A stretch of DNA of 64,000 nucleotides, taken from contig NZ_SDLT01000035.1 of the NCBI RefSeq assembly GCF_004522235.1, positions 1 to 64,000 of the forward strand, given 5' to 3'. The notes beneath the pieces are model-generated. The model was not told the DNA's origin. It made no database searches and saw only the letters and a list, made by a program, of their open reading frames with translations. The DNA comes from Amycolatopsis nivea. Its GTDB lineage: Bacteria; Actinomycetota; Actinomycetes; Mycobacteriales; Pseudonocardiaceae. The translations under genes and the position numbers were made by a program. Below are positions 42,197-52,429 of this stretch, piece by piece; position 1 is the stretch's first letter; every line of letters starts with the position of its first letter.

Positions 42197-44571
42197 AGCT
42201 GGAAACCGAGGAAACGGCCCGGCGCGACCACGATTTCCGTCTCGTCCCCGCTGCTGTCGCCGGATGGGTGGCCACCCTCGCCGGACTGCAACTCGGCTGG
42301 TGGATCGCGACAGCGATCGGTGCCGTAGCGGTGATCGGCGCGGCAGTGCTTCTAGTGCGCGGCCGTGCCAGATACCTCGGTGCCGGGGGAGCGCTGCTGC
42401 TGGTCGGACTCATTGCCGCAGTGCCAACCGCTCTGCGGATCCACGACGCATCATCCGACCCGTTGGGAGCCGCTGCCGCACATGGCGTCACAGCGACGCT
42501 GCGGGTCGAGATCAGCGAGCGCCCGCGGCCGATCCACCAAGCCGGATACGCCGACCAACAGGCGGGAACCCGGTCAGTGGCGATCCCGGCCCGAGTCGCA
42601 ACGGCCACAGTGGACGGTCTGCCAGTCGAATCGACCGGCCGGGTTCTGTTGCTGGCACCGGTCGCGGAATGGAATCGTCTGCTGCCCGGCCAGGAGGTGA
42701 CGACATCCGGTCGTCTCCTGCCCGCACGCGGCGGCGAACTAACCGCAGCAGTCCTCTCCGTGCGGGCCGCGCCAGCGGATATCGGTCCGGCACCGTGGTG
42801 GCAGCAAGCCGCCGCAGCTCTGCGGAACAGCTTGCATTCGCTGTGCGCGATCCTGCCGGAGGAACCCGCGGGCCTCCTGCCCGGACTGGTGCTAGGCGAC
42901 ACGAGCGCGTTGCCGCAACGGGTCGAAGGTGAGTTCAAAGCCTCCGGACTCACCCACTTGATGGCAGTGAGCGGTGGCAACCTTGTAATCATCGGCGGAG
43001 CCGTACTGCTGCTGTGCCGGTTGGTCCGAGCAGGTCCGAGATTTTCCGCAACAGCGGCTGGTGCCTGCCTAGTGGGATTTCTCGTCCTGGTGGGTCCTGA
43101 ACCGAGTGTGGTGCGGGCTGGCGTAATGGGCGGCATCGGCCTGCTCGCGCTGGCCCTGGGACGGCGTGGTTCAGCGTTGCCCGCATTGGCCTTCGCCGTT
43201 TGTGTACTGGTGGCGTGGGATCCGACGATGGCGGGCAATTTCGGTTTCGCTCTTTCGGTTCTCGCCACGGCAGGGCTGGTGCTGCTCGCGCCGCGCTGGG
43301 CAGATTCGTTGGTGCGGCGGGGAGTCCCGCCCGGTTACGCCGAAGGGCTAGCCGTGCCGCTAGCCGCGTTCGTGGTCACCGCTCCCGTCATCGCCGGAAT
43401 GGCGGGCACGGTCAGCCTGGTTTCGGTCGTGACCAATGTTCTTGCGGCACCAGTGGTCGCGCCGGTCACCGTGCTGGGAGTGCTGGCAACGGTCGTCGGC
43501 CCGTGGTGGCCAGGTGCGGGGCATCTGCTGATCCATCTAGCGGATCCGGAAGCCCGATGGCTGATCACCGTCGCCCGGCATGGCGCGAGAGCGCCGGGCG
43601 CGGCGCTCTCGTGGCCCGGAGGCTGGTGGGGAGGATTGTGCGCGGCGGTCCTGCTGGTCGCAATCGTGGTGGCGGCGCGGTTTCGCCGGCTGCGGCTGCT
43701 AGTGGCGATCGGACTGGTCGTCGTGCTGCTGACAGTCGTGCCGGCCAAAGTCTTGGTGCCTGGCTGGCCGCCGGACGGCTGGGCGATGGTGGAATGCGAT
43801 GTCGGACAAGGAGATGCGGTCGTCCTGGCCACGGCCGAGCCTGGTCGCGCCGTGGTCGTCGACACCGGGCCGGAGCCAGGGCCGGTCGATGAATGCCTGC
43901 GGAGGCTGGGCGTCGAACGGGTGCCGTTGCTTGTGCTGAGTCACCTGCACGCGGACCACATCGGCGGTCTCGCCTCGGTATTCGACGGACGGGCGGTCGG
44001 GGCGATCGCGGTAGGGCCAGGGCGTGCGCCCGCGTGGGCGTGGCAGTCGGTCTCCGGCGAAGCGCGGCGTCGCGGCGTGCCACTGGTGCAGTTGAGCGAC
44101 GGGCAGCGGCTGGAGTGGCCGGGGCTGTCGCTTGAGGTGATCGGTCCGCGCTACGCCACTACCCGTGCACCGGCGTTGCAGGACGGCACGATGATCAACA
44201 ACAGTTCGGTCGTCCTGCGCGCCGACACCGCGGCTGGCCGGGTTCTGCTGACCGGAGACGTCGAGCTGGCCGCGCAGGCGGATCTGCTTGCCGAGGGCGT
44301 CGACCTGCGGGCAGACGTCCTGAAGGTGCCGCATCACGGGTCGAGGTATTCGCTGCCGCAGTTTCTCGCGGCGGTGCGGCCGCGCACGGCGCTGATCAGT
44401 GTCGGCGCGGGCAACGGATACGGACATCCGAGCAAGTCCACAGTGGACGTTCTCGGAACGATGGGAGTGCTGGTCACCCGGACCGATATCGACGGGGACA
44501 CCGCCGTTCTTCCCGGAGGAAGCGGACCGGCGGTGGTGCGCCGGGGCGAGCCGCGGGGTCCGCCGCGGTAG
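42193..44571 (+). CDS. comEC: ComEC/Rec2 DNA-uptake channel protein
   Basis: A 792-residue polytopic membrane protein. N-terminal helices and the OB-like extracellular region (~1-230), the competence domain (GEFKASGLTHLMAVSGGNLV signature then ~8 helices, ~235-500), and a C-terminal metallo-beta-lactamase domain with LSHLHADHIGGL and KVPHHGSRYS, proposed to act as the nuclease that degrades the non-transforming strand. Co-translated with comEA. The stop codon lies inside a terminator loop. Confidence 0.93.
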   Translation: MKLETEETARRDHDFRLVPAAVAGWVATLAGLQLGWWIATAIGAVAVIGAAVLLVRGRARYLGAGGALLLVGLIAAVPTALRIHDASSDPLGAAAAHGVTATLRVEISERPRPIHQAGYADQQAGTRSVAIPARVATATVDGLPVESTGRVLLLAPVAEWNRLLPGQEVTTSGRLLPARGGELTAAVLSVRAAPADIGPAPWWQQAAAALRNSLHSLCAILPEEPAGLLPGLVLGDTSALPQRVEGEFKASGLTHLMAVSGGNLVIIGGAVLLLCRLVRAGPRFSATAAGACLVGFLVLVGPEPSVVRAGVMGGIGLLALALGRRGSALPALAFAVCVLVAWDPTMAGNFGFALSVLATAGLVLLAPRWADSLVRRGVPPGYAEGLAVPLAAFVVTAPVIAGMAGTVSLVSVVTNVLAAPVVAPVTVLGVLATVVGPWWPGAGHLLIHLADPEARWLITVARHGARAPGAALSWPGGWWGGLCAAVLLVAIVVAARFRRLRLLVAIGLVVVLLTVVPAKVLVPGWPPDGWAMVECDVGQGDAVVLATAEPGRAVVVDTGPEPGPVDECLRRLGVERVPLLVLSHLHADHIGGLASVFDGRAVGAIAVGPGRAPAWAWQSVSGEARRRGVPLVQLSDGQRLEWPGLSLEVIGPRYATTRAPALQDGTMINNSSVVLRADTAAGRVLLTGDVELAAQADLLAEGVDLRADVLKVPHHGSRYSLPQFLAAVRPRTALISVGAGNGYGHPSKSTVDVLGTMGVLVTRTDIDGDTAVLPGGSGPAVVRRGEPRGPPR

Positions 44572-44584
44572 TGCGGCGGACCCC
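44555..44584. terminator. bidirectional terminator enclosing the comEC stop codon
   Basis: GGGGTCCGCCGC (44555-44566) and GCGGCGGACCCC (44573-44584) form a perfect 12-bp stem with a 6-nt loop, and the comEC TAG (44569-44571) lies in the loop. It sits between convergent comEC and thrC. No U-tract. Confidence 0.75.
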
Positions 44585-44595
44585 GGGCCGGTGCG

Positions 44596-45861
44596 TCAGT
44601 AGCCGAGCGCCTTGGCGACGGCCGCGGCGGACGGCGGCACGGTGGCCCTCGGGCCGATGTGGTTCTCGACCGCGTCGAGGGTCTTGAGGCCGTCGCCGGT
44701 GATGAGGAGGACGGTTTCCGCGTCCGGGTCGAGCTTGCCGGTTTCGACGAGCTTCTTCGCGGTCGCCACGGTGACGCCGCCCGCGGTCTCGGTGAAGATG
44801 CCTTCGGTGCGCGCGAGCAGCCGGATGCCTTCGACGACCTCTTCGTCGGTGACGTCCTCGATCGCGCCGCCGGTGCGGTTGACCACGTCGAGCACGTACG
44901 GGCCGTCGGCCGGGTTGCCGATCGCGAGCGAGCGGGCGATGGTGTCCGGCTTCACCGGCTGGACGACGTCGTGGCCGTTGCGGTACGCGGTGGAGACCGG
45001 CGAGCAGCCGGTGGCCTGCGCGCCGAACACCTTGTACGGGCTGGCGTCGACGAGACCGAGCTGGCCCAGCTCGCGGAAACCCTTGTCCACCTTGGTGAGC
45101 TGGGAACCGGAGGCGATCGGCACGACGATCTGCTCGGGGATGCGCCAGCCGAGCTGCTCGGCGACCTCGTAGGCGAGCGTCTTCGAGCCCTCGGAGTAGT
45201 ACGGGCGGACGTTGACGTTCACGAACGCCCACTTCGGGTGCTCGCCGGCCAGTTCGGTGGCGAGCCGGTTCACGTCGTCGTAGTTGCCGTCGACGGCGAT
45301 CAGGTCGCCGTCGTAGACCGCGGTGGTGAGGATCTTCGCGCGTTCGAGGTTCTTCGGGATCAGCACGACCGACCGCCAGCCTGCGCGGGCCGCCGCGGCG
45401 GCGGTCGCGTTGGCCAGGTTGCCGGTCGAGGGACACGCGAGGACCTCGAAACCGAACTCGCGGGCGGCCGCGAGCGCGACGGCGACCACGCGGTCCTTGA
45501 ACGAGTGCGTCGGGTTGCCGGTGTCGTCCTTGACCCACACGCGCTTGAGGCCGAGCTCCTTCGCGAGCCGGTCGGCGCGCACGAGCCGGGTGCAGCCGGG
45601 TTCGGTGTTCGGGGTCTCCTCGACGGTCGAGGGGACGGGAAGGAGCTTCTTGTAACGCCAGATGTTGCGCGGGCCCGCCTCGATGTCCTCGCGGCGGACG
45701 CGGCCGAAGTCGTAGGCGACCTCGAGCGGCGAGAAGTCTTCGACGGAGACGAATTCCGGAGCGAGCGGCTGCCGGTGCCCTTCTTCCTTCGACACCAGTT
45801 CGACGGCCGGACCGAGGTCGATCGTCTTGTTGGCGGAGGTGGCGCTGAGGGCTGCAGTCAT
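44596..45861 (-). CDS. thrC: threonine synthase
   Basis: A 421-residue PLP enzyme converting O-phosphohomoserine to threonine. PLP-binding Lys122 in GNPTHSFKDRVV, the phosphate loop CPSTGNLANATAAAA, and the Ser/Asn-type region GATATGCSPV are present; this is the short (class II/plant-like N-terminus) form. ATG 45861 is used: AAGGAA lies 8 nt upstream; the upstream frame is riboswitch sequence. Not next to hom/thrB here. Confidence 0.93.
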   Translation of the reverse strand: MTAALSATSANKTIDLGPAVELVSKEEGHRQPLAPEFVSVEDFSPLEVAYDFGRVRREDIEAGPRNIWRYKKLLPVPSTVEETPNTEPGCTRLVRADRLAKELGLKRVWVKDDTGNPTHSFKDRVVAVALAAAREFGFEVLACPSTGNLANATAAAAARAGWRSVVLIPKNLERAKILTTAVYDGDLIAVDGNYDDVNRLATELAGEHPKWAFVNVNVRPYYSEGSKTLAYEVAEQLGWRIPEQIVVPIASGSQLTKVDKGFRELGQLGLVDASPYKVFGAQATGCSPVSTAYRNGHDVVQPVKPDTIARSLAIGNPADGPYVLDVVNRTGGAIEDVTDEEVVEGIRLLARTEGIFTETAGGVTVATAKKLVETGKLDPDAETVLLITGDGLKTLDAVENHIGPRATVPPSAAAVAKALGY

Positions 45862-45876
45862 CGCGAGGTTCCTTTC

Positions 45877-46006
45877 CTCATCTGCCCCGCCGAAGCGGGC
45901 CGGAATTGGCACCGTGGTCGTCAGCTACCCCGCGATCGCGGGATGACAGGCTGTACGCCGGTTGCCGGGGCTTCGTCGGGCCGTTCCCTCTGCCCCTCTG
46001 GATGAG
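45877..46006 (-). promoter_or_regulatory. SAM-I (S-box) riboswitch before thrC
   Basis: Read on the minus strand the ~130-nt leader shows the S-box landmarks in order: P1 5' strand CTCATC, CAGAGGGGCAGAGGGAACGG, CCCGACGAAGCCCCGGCAACC (split here), a P3 hairpin built on CCCGCGATCGCGGG, GGTGCCAATTCC, a P4-like GCCCGC/GCGGGG hairpin, then CAGATGAG closing P1. P1 3' ends 15 nt before the ATG, directly against the AGGAAAGGAA ribosome site, so control is probably translational. No terminator hairpin with U-tract follows. Confidence 0.88.
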
Positions 46007-46139
46007 CGGTATTCGGTTGTCGGAGCGCCGGCGGGCGCGTCCTCGGCTACACCGTACGACATCCCGATCAGCTCGTGCCACGGAGGCGGCCCACATCACC
46101 GGAGCGGGCGGCCCGGCGGCCGGGTGAGAAGATGGCCGT

Positions 46140-47111
46140 GTGACCACCGCACCCGCGCCGCTGCACCTCGTCACGGGCGAGGAAGAACTGCTCATCGAAC
46201 GGGCTGTGCGAGCGTCCCTCGACGCGGCCAAGGCCGCGGACCCGACGGCCGACCTCACGCGCATGCGGGTGTCCGATCTCACACCGCCTGTGCTGGCCGA
46301 GCTGGTGAGCCCGTCGCTGTTCGCCGAGGGGCGCGTGATCGTGCTCGAGTCGGCGCAGGACATCTCGCAGGAGCTTTCCGACGCGGTCCTCGCGTACGTG
46401 AAAGCGCCTGCCGACGGCATCGTCCTCGTGGTCGTGCACAGCGGCGGCGGGCGGAGCAAAGCCGCCAAGGCGCTGCCGGGCGCGTTGAAAAAAGCGGGCG
46501 CGGAAATCACCGAATGCCCGAAGCTCACCAAACCGGCCGAGCGCGAGGCGTTCGTCCGCAACGAGGTGCGCCGCGCGGGCGGCAAGATCGACGCCGCGGG
46601 CCTGATGGCACTGCTCGACTCGGTCGGCTCGGACCTGCGCGAACTGTCCTCGGCGGCGACGCAGCTGGTCGCCGACACCGGGGGAGTCGTCGACGAGCGG
46701 GCGGTCCGCCGCTATCACACCGGACGCGCCGACGTGACCGGCTTCGCGGTGGCGGAGAAGGCCGTCGCGGGCGACCGGGCCGCCGCGATGGAGTCGCTGC
46801 AGTGGGCGATGCAGCTGGGCGTCCCGCACGTCCTGATCGCCGACGCGCTGGCCGACGCGGTCCGCACGATCGCTCGCGTGTCCGCGGCCGGGCGCGGCAA
46901 CCCGAACCAGATGGCGGGCGAACTCGGCATGCCGCCGTGGAAGATCCGCAAGGCGCAAGGGCAGTCCCGCGGCTGGGGCCAGGACGGCCTGGCGACCGCG
47001 ATGCGCGTCGTGGCGCGGCTGAACGCCGAGGTCAAGGGCGCGGCGGCCGACGCGAACTACGCGCTGCAGCGCGCGGTCCTCGACGTGGTCGCGGCCAAGG
47101 GCGACCGCTGA
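46140..47111 (+). CDS. holA: DNA polymerase III delta subunit
   Basis: A 323-residue clamp-loader subunit that opens the beta clamp. Recognised by LHLVTGEEELLIERAV at the N-terminus, LVVVHSGGGRSKAAKAL, FVRNEVRRAGGKIDAAGLMALLDS region and C-terminal GMPPWKIRKAQGQSRGW. GTG start. It follows comEC in most actinobacteria; here the thrC gene has been inserted between them. Confidence 0.93.
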   Translation: MTTAPAPLHLVTGEEELLIERAVRASLDAAKAADPTADLTRMRVSDLTPPVLAELVSPSLFAEGRVIVLESAQDISQELSDAVLAYVKAPADGIVLVVVHSGGGRSKAAKALPGALKKAGAEITECPKLTKPAEREAFVRNEVRRAGGKIDAAGLMALLDSVGSDLRELSSAATQLVADTGGVVDERAVRRYHTGRADVTGFAVAEKAVAGDRAAAMESLQWAMQLGVPHVLIADALADAVRTIARVSAAGRGNPNQMAGELGMPPWKIRKAQGQSRGWGQDGLATAMRVVARLNAEVKGAAADANYALQRAVLDVVAAKGDR

Positions 47112-47167
47112 CGTCCCGGTTCCGGGAACGCCTTGAGGACAGCCGGGCCGGTCCCCAGGACACGGAA

Positions 47168-47197
47168 AAGGCCCGGCAGCCGAAGCCGCCGGGCCTT
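47168..47197. terminator. bidirectional terminator between holA and rpsT
   Basis: AAGGCCCGGC (47168-47177) pairs perfectly with GCCGGGCCTT (47188-47197) around 10 nt. The convergent genes on each side both end into it. Confidence 0.8.
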
Positions 47198-47212
47198 CCG
47201 GAAAGACTGCGC

Positions 47213-47473
47213 TCAGAGCTGGTTCGCGCGCTTCGCGAGAGCCGACTTCTTGTTCGCGGCCTGGTTGGCGTGGATGACGCCCTTGGTGACGGCCTTGTCG
47301 AGCTTGCGAGCGGCGTCGCGCTGCAGTTCGAGGGCCTTGTCCTTGTCACCGGCTTCGGCGGCCTCGCGGAACTTGCGGATCGCGGTCTTCACCGAGGACC
47401 GGATCGCCAGGTTGCGCTGCCGCGCCTTCTCGTTCGTCGTGATGCGCTTGACCTGCGACTTGATGTTGGCCAT
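47213..47473 (-). CDS. rpsT: 30S ribosomal protein S20
   Basis: An 86-residue primary 16S-binding protein: ANIKSQVKRITTNEKARQRN at the N-terminus and HANQAANKKSALAKRANQL near the C-terminus are diagnostic. Convergent with holA, the standard actinobacterial arrangement. Confidence 0.97.
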   Translation of the reverse strand: MANIKSQVKRITTNEKARQRNLAIRSSVKTAIRKFREAAEAGDKDKALELQRDAARKLDKAVTKGVIHANQAANKKSALAKRANQL

Positions 47474-47865
47474 GGAGGCGTTCCTCTTTCACTCGGTGAA
47501 GGTCGCTGCCGCGTTCGTGTGGCTCCGGATCAGTCCCGAGGGACTGCCGGGTTTCCTCCCTGACGGAATGCCGCACGGCAACAGTCGAAAATTTTAACAG
47601 CCCTGTTCGCGGCGTTGCCGACGGCCCCGGAGCAGGCAAACGCTCGGCACCGCGGCCCCGCCTCGGTTACGGTGGGGTCCGGTAGTGCCTAGGGTTCCGT
47701 CGCCTGCCCGTGGTCCCGCAGAGCGGGTCGCGAAGACAACGAGGGCGGGCGGGCCTGGTCCGAGCGGCACCTTCGGCGGGAGACAGAGCCCCGCCGTTCA
47801 TCTGACGGGACAAAAGCCTGGAGGACCCGGTCTTCAGCGTGCGCTGAAAACCTGAAGGGGTCCGG
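47474..47865 (+). other. intergenic region: rpsT promoter side and riboswitch leader
   Basis: A 392-bp divergent gap. The first ~190 bp hold the rpsT upstream region (AAAAGAGGAACGCCTCC ribosome site on the minus strand). The rest is the ykkC-class riboswitch and its expression platform (47672-47865). No gene seen. Confidence 0.8.
47672..47863 (+). promoter_or_regulatory. ykkC-class riboswitch (guanidine-I most likely) with switchable RBS hairpin
   Basis: ykkC landmarks in order: GGTAGTGCCTAGGGTTCCG (47681-47699), CTGGTCCGAGCGGC (47755-47768), a GGCGGG..CCCGCC hairpin, and ACGGGACAAAAGCCTGGAGG (47805-47824). P1 forms from GGGTCC (47675-47680) and GGACCC (47823-47828). The same GGACCC plus CTTCAG (47832-47837) can instead pair with CTGAAG-GGGTCC (47852-47863), which contains the ribosome site three bases before the ATG. 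So ligand-stabilised P1 would free the start: a translational ON switch. Confidence 0.82.
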
Positions 47866-48726
47866 ATGAACACCACAGCCCTCGCCATGGTTCTCGTCGC
47901 CGCGGTCGTGCACGCCGTGTGGAACCTTGCCGCCAAACGGGTTTCCGGCGGCCCGCGGTTCGTCTGGCTGTACTACACGGTTTCCGCGGCGGCGATGCTC
48001 CCGGTGATCGCGGTCGCGCTGGCCGTCGAACCGGAACGTCCACAGTGGACCTGGCTGCTCGCCGCCGCGGGCACCGCGGTCCTGCACGTGGCGTACGGGA
48101 TCGTGCTGCAGCGCGGATACGAGGTCGGCGACCTGTCCATCGTCTACCCGCTGGCTCGCGGGACCGGGCCGCTGGTGTCGGTGCTCGTGGCCGTCACGGT
48201 CCTGGGCGAACGGCCGGGCGTGCTCGGGCTGATCGGGGCGTTCCTCGTCGTCGCGGGCGTCCTGGTGATCAGCCTCGGCGGCGGCACCGGCAACGCCCGG
48301 GCCCGCCGCGCGGGGGTGTTCTACGGCGTCGCGACCGGCGTCGTCATCGCCGCTTACACGCTCTGGGACGCGCACTCGGTCACGTCGCTCGGCGTGCCTC
48401 CGCTCGTCTACTTCGGCGGCGGCGCGATCGGTCAGAGCATCCTGCTCGCGCCGACCGCGGCGCGCGGCCGGTCGGAGATCAAGCGGCTGTGGCGCGACCA
48501 CCGGCGGGAGGTGCTGATCGTCGGACTCGCCTCGCCGGCCAGCTACTTGCTGGTCCTGTACGCCCTGCGGATCGCGCCGGTCAGCCTGGTCGCGCCGGCG
48601 CGCGAGCTGTCGATCGTCTTCGGCGGGGTCGCCGCCTGGCTCGTGCTCCGCGAGCGCAACGCGGTCCGCCGCCTCGCCGGATCGCTGGTCGTGCTGGCCG
48701 GGATCGCTGCGATTGCGGTCGCCTGA
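47866..48726 (+). CDS. EamA/DMT-superfamily transporter under riboswitch control
   Basis: A 286-residue protein of ten predicted helices in two EamA repeats (first ~5-140 with LARGTGPLVSVLVAV, second ~150-285 with APARELSIVFGGVAAWLVL). The DMT superfamily exports metabolites and also contains the small SMR guanidinium exporters. The guanidine-I-like leader immediately upstream suggests export of guanidinium or a related cation, which I infer from context only. Confidence 0.85.
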   Translation: MNTTALAMVLVAAVVHAVWNLAAKRVSGGPRFVWLYYTVSAAAMLPVIAVALAVEPERPQWTWLLAAAGTAVLHVAYGIVLQRGYEVGDLSIVYPLARGTGPLVSVLVAVTVLGERPGVLGLIGAFLVVAGVLVISLGGGTGNARARRAGVFYGVATGVVIAAYTLWDAHSVTSLGVPPLVYFGGGAIGQSILLAPTAARGRSEIKRLWRDHRREVLIVGLASPASYLLVLYALRIAPVSLVAPARELSIVFGGVAAWLVLRERNAVRRLAGSLVVLAGIAAIAVA

Positions 48727-48748
48727 GCCGCTCGGGTAGGCAGGAACC

Positions 48749-49123
48749 ATGGACGTACTGAGCAGCCGGGTGCTGATCCACCCCCGCGACCACGAGGTGT
48801 CCACCGCGTTCTACCGCGACGCTCTCGGCCTCGCGATCGAGCGCGAGTTCCCCGGCGGCACGCGGTTTTTCGCCGGCGGCGGGTCGATCGAGGTGGTCGG
48901 CACGGGCGAGGAGGGGCCCGGTCCGGACGTCAATCTGTTCCTGCAGGTCCGCGATCTCCCCGCGACGCTGGCCGAACTGGCCGGACGCGGGGTCGAACCG
49001 GTGCGTGAAGCCCGGCGCGAGCCGTGGGGCACCGACGAGGCGTGGATCGCCGACCCGGACGGGCTGCGGATCGTGCTCGTCGAGGTACCGGAGGACCATC
49101 CGTTGCGCCGCGACAAGCGCTAG
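48749..49123 (+). CDS. VOC-family protein
   Basis: A 124-residue glyoxalase/bleomycin-resistance-fold protein. Paired motifs DHEVSTAFYRDALGLAIERE and TDEAWIADPDGLRIVLVEV are clear. The first metal position reads LIHPRDHE, so metal binding is uncertain. It ends four bases into the convergent methyltransferase gene (overlapping stop regions). Confidence 0.8.
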   Translation: MDVLSSRVLIHPRDHEVSTAFYRDALGLAIEREFPGGTRFFAGGGSIEVVGTGEEGPGPDVNLFLQVRDLPATLAELAGRGVEPVREARREPWGTDEAWIADPDGLRIVLVEVPEDHPLRRDKR

Positions 49124-49731
49124 CCCGGTTTCACGGCCCGGAGCTGGGCGGCGAGCGCGGCGAATCCGGGCGGGTCCCAGGTCCAGGTCTGCAGGTCGGT
49201 GAATCCCGCTGCGGCGGCTTCGTCGGCCAGTTCGTGCCGCGTCACCGGAAGCCACTTCTCGTGCGCCGAAAGCAGCAGCCGTCCGCCCGGCCGGAGCACG
49301 CGGAACAGCTCGGCGAAGGCCGCCGGGCGGTCCTCCCAGAACTGGACGTTGTTCACGGTCAGCACGACGTCGGCGGACGCGTCCGCGCAGCCGGTCCGGG
49401 CCGCGCTGCCCGCGCGCACCTCGGCGCGGTCGCCGCAGCGGTCCGTGCAGAGGTCGCGCATCTGCGGGGAGGGTTCGACGCCGATCACCTCGCCGGCGAG
49501 TTTGCTCGCCGCGTCGAGGCCGACCCCGGGCCCGGGGCCGACGACGAGAACGGTCTCGTCGGGTTCGAGGCGCGCCAGGTCGACGATGCGGTGCTCGGTC
49601 GTGGCGTTGCCGATCGCCATCAGCTTGCCGCCGAGCCTGCCCAGCAGCCCGCTGGGATGGCCGAAAGCCCGGTCGAGCGCGGCGTCGAGCACGCCGGGGC
49701 CGGGCGGCGAGGGGGAGGGTGAAGTGCTCAT
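49120..49731 (-). CDS. class I SAM-dependent methyltransferase
   Basis: A 203-residue enzyme with motif I TVLVVGPGPGVGLDAASKL (~60-78), acidic GVEPSPQM, and LRPGGRLLLSAHEKWL. The variant GPGPG in motif I is common in this subfamily. Pro/Ser-rich first 12 residues. Substrate unknown. Confidence 0.8.
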   Translation of the reverse strand: MSTSPSPSPPGPGVLDAALDRAFGHPSGLLGRLGGKLMAIGNATTEHRIVDLARLEPDETVLVVGPGPGVGLDAASKLAGEVIGVEPSPQMRDLCTDRCGDRAEVRAGSAARTGCADASADVVLTVNNVQFWEDRPAAFAELFRVLRPGGRLLLSAHEKWLPVTRHELADEAAAAGFTDLQTWTWDPPGFAALAAQLRAVKPG

Positions 49732-49847
49732 GCTTCGAGGTCATCACGAGACGAGCGGGGCCGCATCGGGGATGACCCCCACCCGCACCCGGAGGTCCAT
49801 GGGACGATGGGGTACGGACATCCCCCACCATCCCGAGGACAGCCCGA

Positions 49848-51698
<1,851 letters not shown>

Positions 51699-51715
51699 CG
51701 TCACTTTCGGGTGAA

Positions 51716-51750
51716 CGGCGGCTCCGGGTTTCCGGGGCCGCCGTTTTTTG
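51716..51750 (+). terminator. intrinsic terminator after lepA
   Basis: CGGCGGCTCCGG (51717-51728) pairs with CCGGGGCCGCCG (51732-51743, one mismatch) followed by TTTTTTG. A textbook rho-independent signal. Confidence 0.92.
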
Positions 51751-51818
51751 TCGGTGGTGGCTGGTGTTCTCAATTGCGGACAGGGAGTCTCTGGCGCGAA
51801 CAGGGAAAGGAGAGCACC

Positions 51819-52385
51819 ATGACGGTTATGGCGGAAATCCAGAATCCTCCCGGGTCGGGGCCCATGACGGTGCACGACCTCGAGGGGATGCCGGATGACG
51901 GCCGTCGCTACGAACTCATCGACGGGACGCTCCTCGTGAGCCCCGCGCCAGGTCTGAGACACCAGACGATCGGCTATCAGTTGTACGGCGTGCTTTACGC
52001 AGCCTGCCCCGAGGACATGTTCGTCGTCGGTGCGCCGTTCGCTGTGCATGTGGGCGACCGGATAGAACTTCAGCCGGATGTGCTGGTCGGCCGGACCGAG
52101 GACTTCACCGCCAAGGATCTTCCAGTGCCGCCGGTTCTTGCAGTCGAGGTCTTGTCGCCGAGCACGTCGATTCACGACCTGAACACCAAGAAGGCGCTCT
52201 ACGAACGGCTACGCGTGCCGAGCTACTGGGTGATCGACCCGGCGGCGCCTGAACTGACTGCCTTCGAACTTGACGAGGACGGCAGTTACTGCCAGGTCGC
52301 CAAGGCAGCGGGAGCTGAGGTGTTCGAAGCGCAGCGGCCGTTCCCCGTCCGGGTCGTGCCCGAGGTACTCGCCGGAAGGAGCTAA
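51819..52385 (+). CDS. Uma2-family putative restriction endonuclease-fold protein
   Basis: A 188-residue DUF820/Uma2 protein of the PD-(D/E)xK nuclease fold. RYELIDGTLLVSPAPG, LQPDVLVG (catalytic Asp), VLAVEVLSPST (Glu) and KKALYERLRVPSYWVIDP are typical. These proteins occur in many copies in actinomycetes and cyanobacteria; a mobile or defence role is proposed but unproven. ATG 51819 has AAAGGAGA upstream. The surrounding codons are slightly less GC-biased than those of neighbours. Confidence 0.85.
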   Translation: MTVMAEIQNPPGSGPMTVHDLEGMPDDGRRYELIDGTLLVSPAPGLRHQTIGYQLYGVLYAACPEDMFVVGAPFAVHVGDRIELQPDVLVGRTEDFTAKDLPVPPVLAVEVLSPSTSIHDLNTKKALYERLRVPSYWVIDPAAPELTAFELDEDGSYCQVAKAAGAEVFEAQRPFPVRVVPEVLAGRS

Positions 52386-52429
52386 ACGGTTCGGACGGCC
52401 TGCTTCGTTGTGCGCGTCATGAGAAGTGC

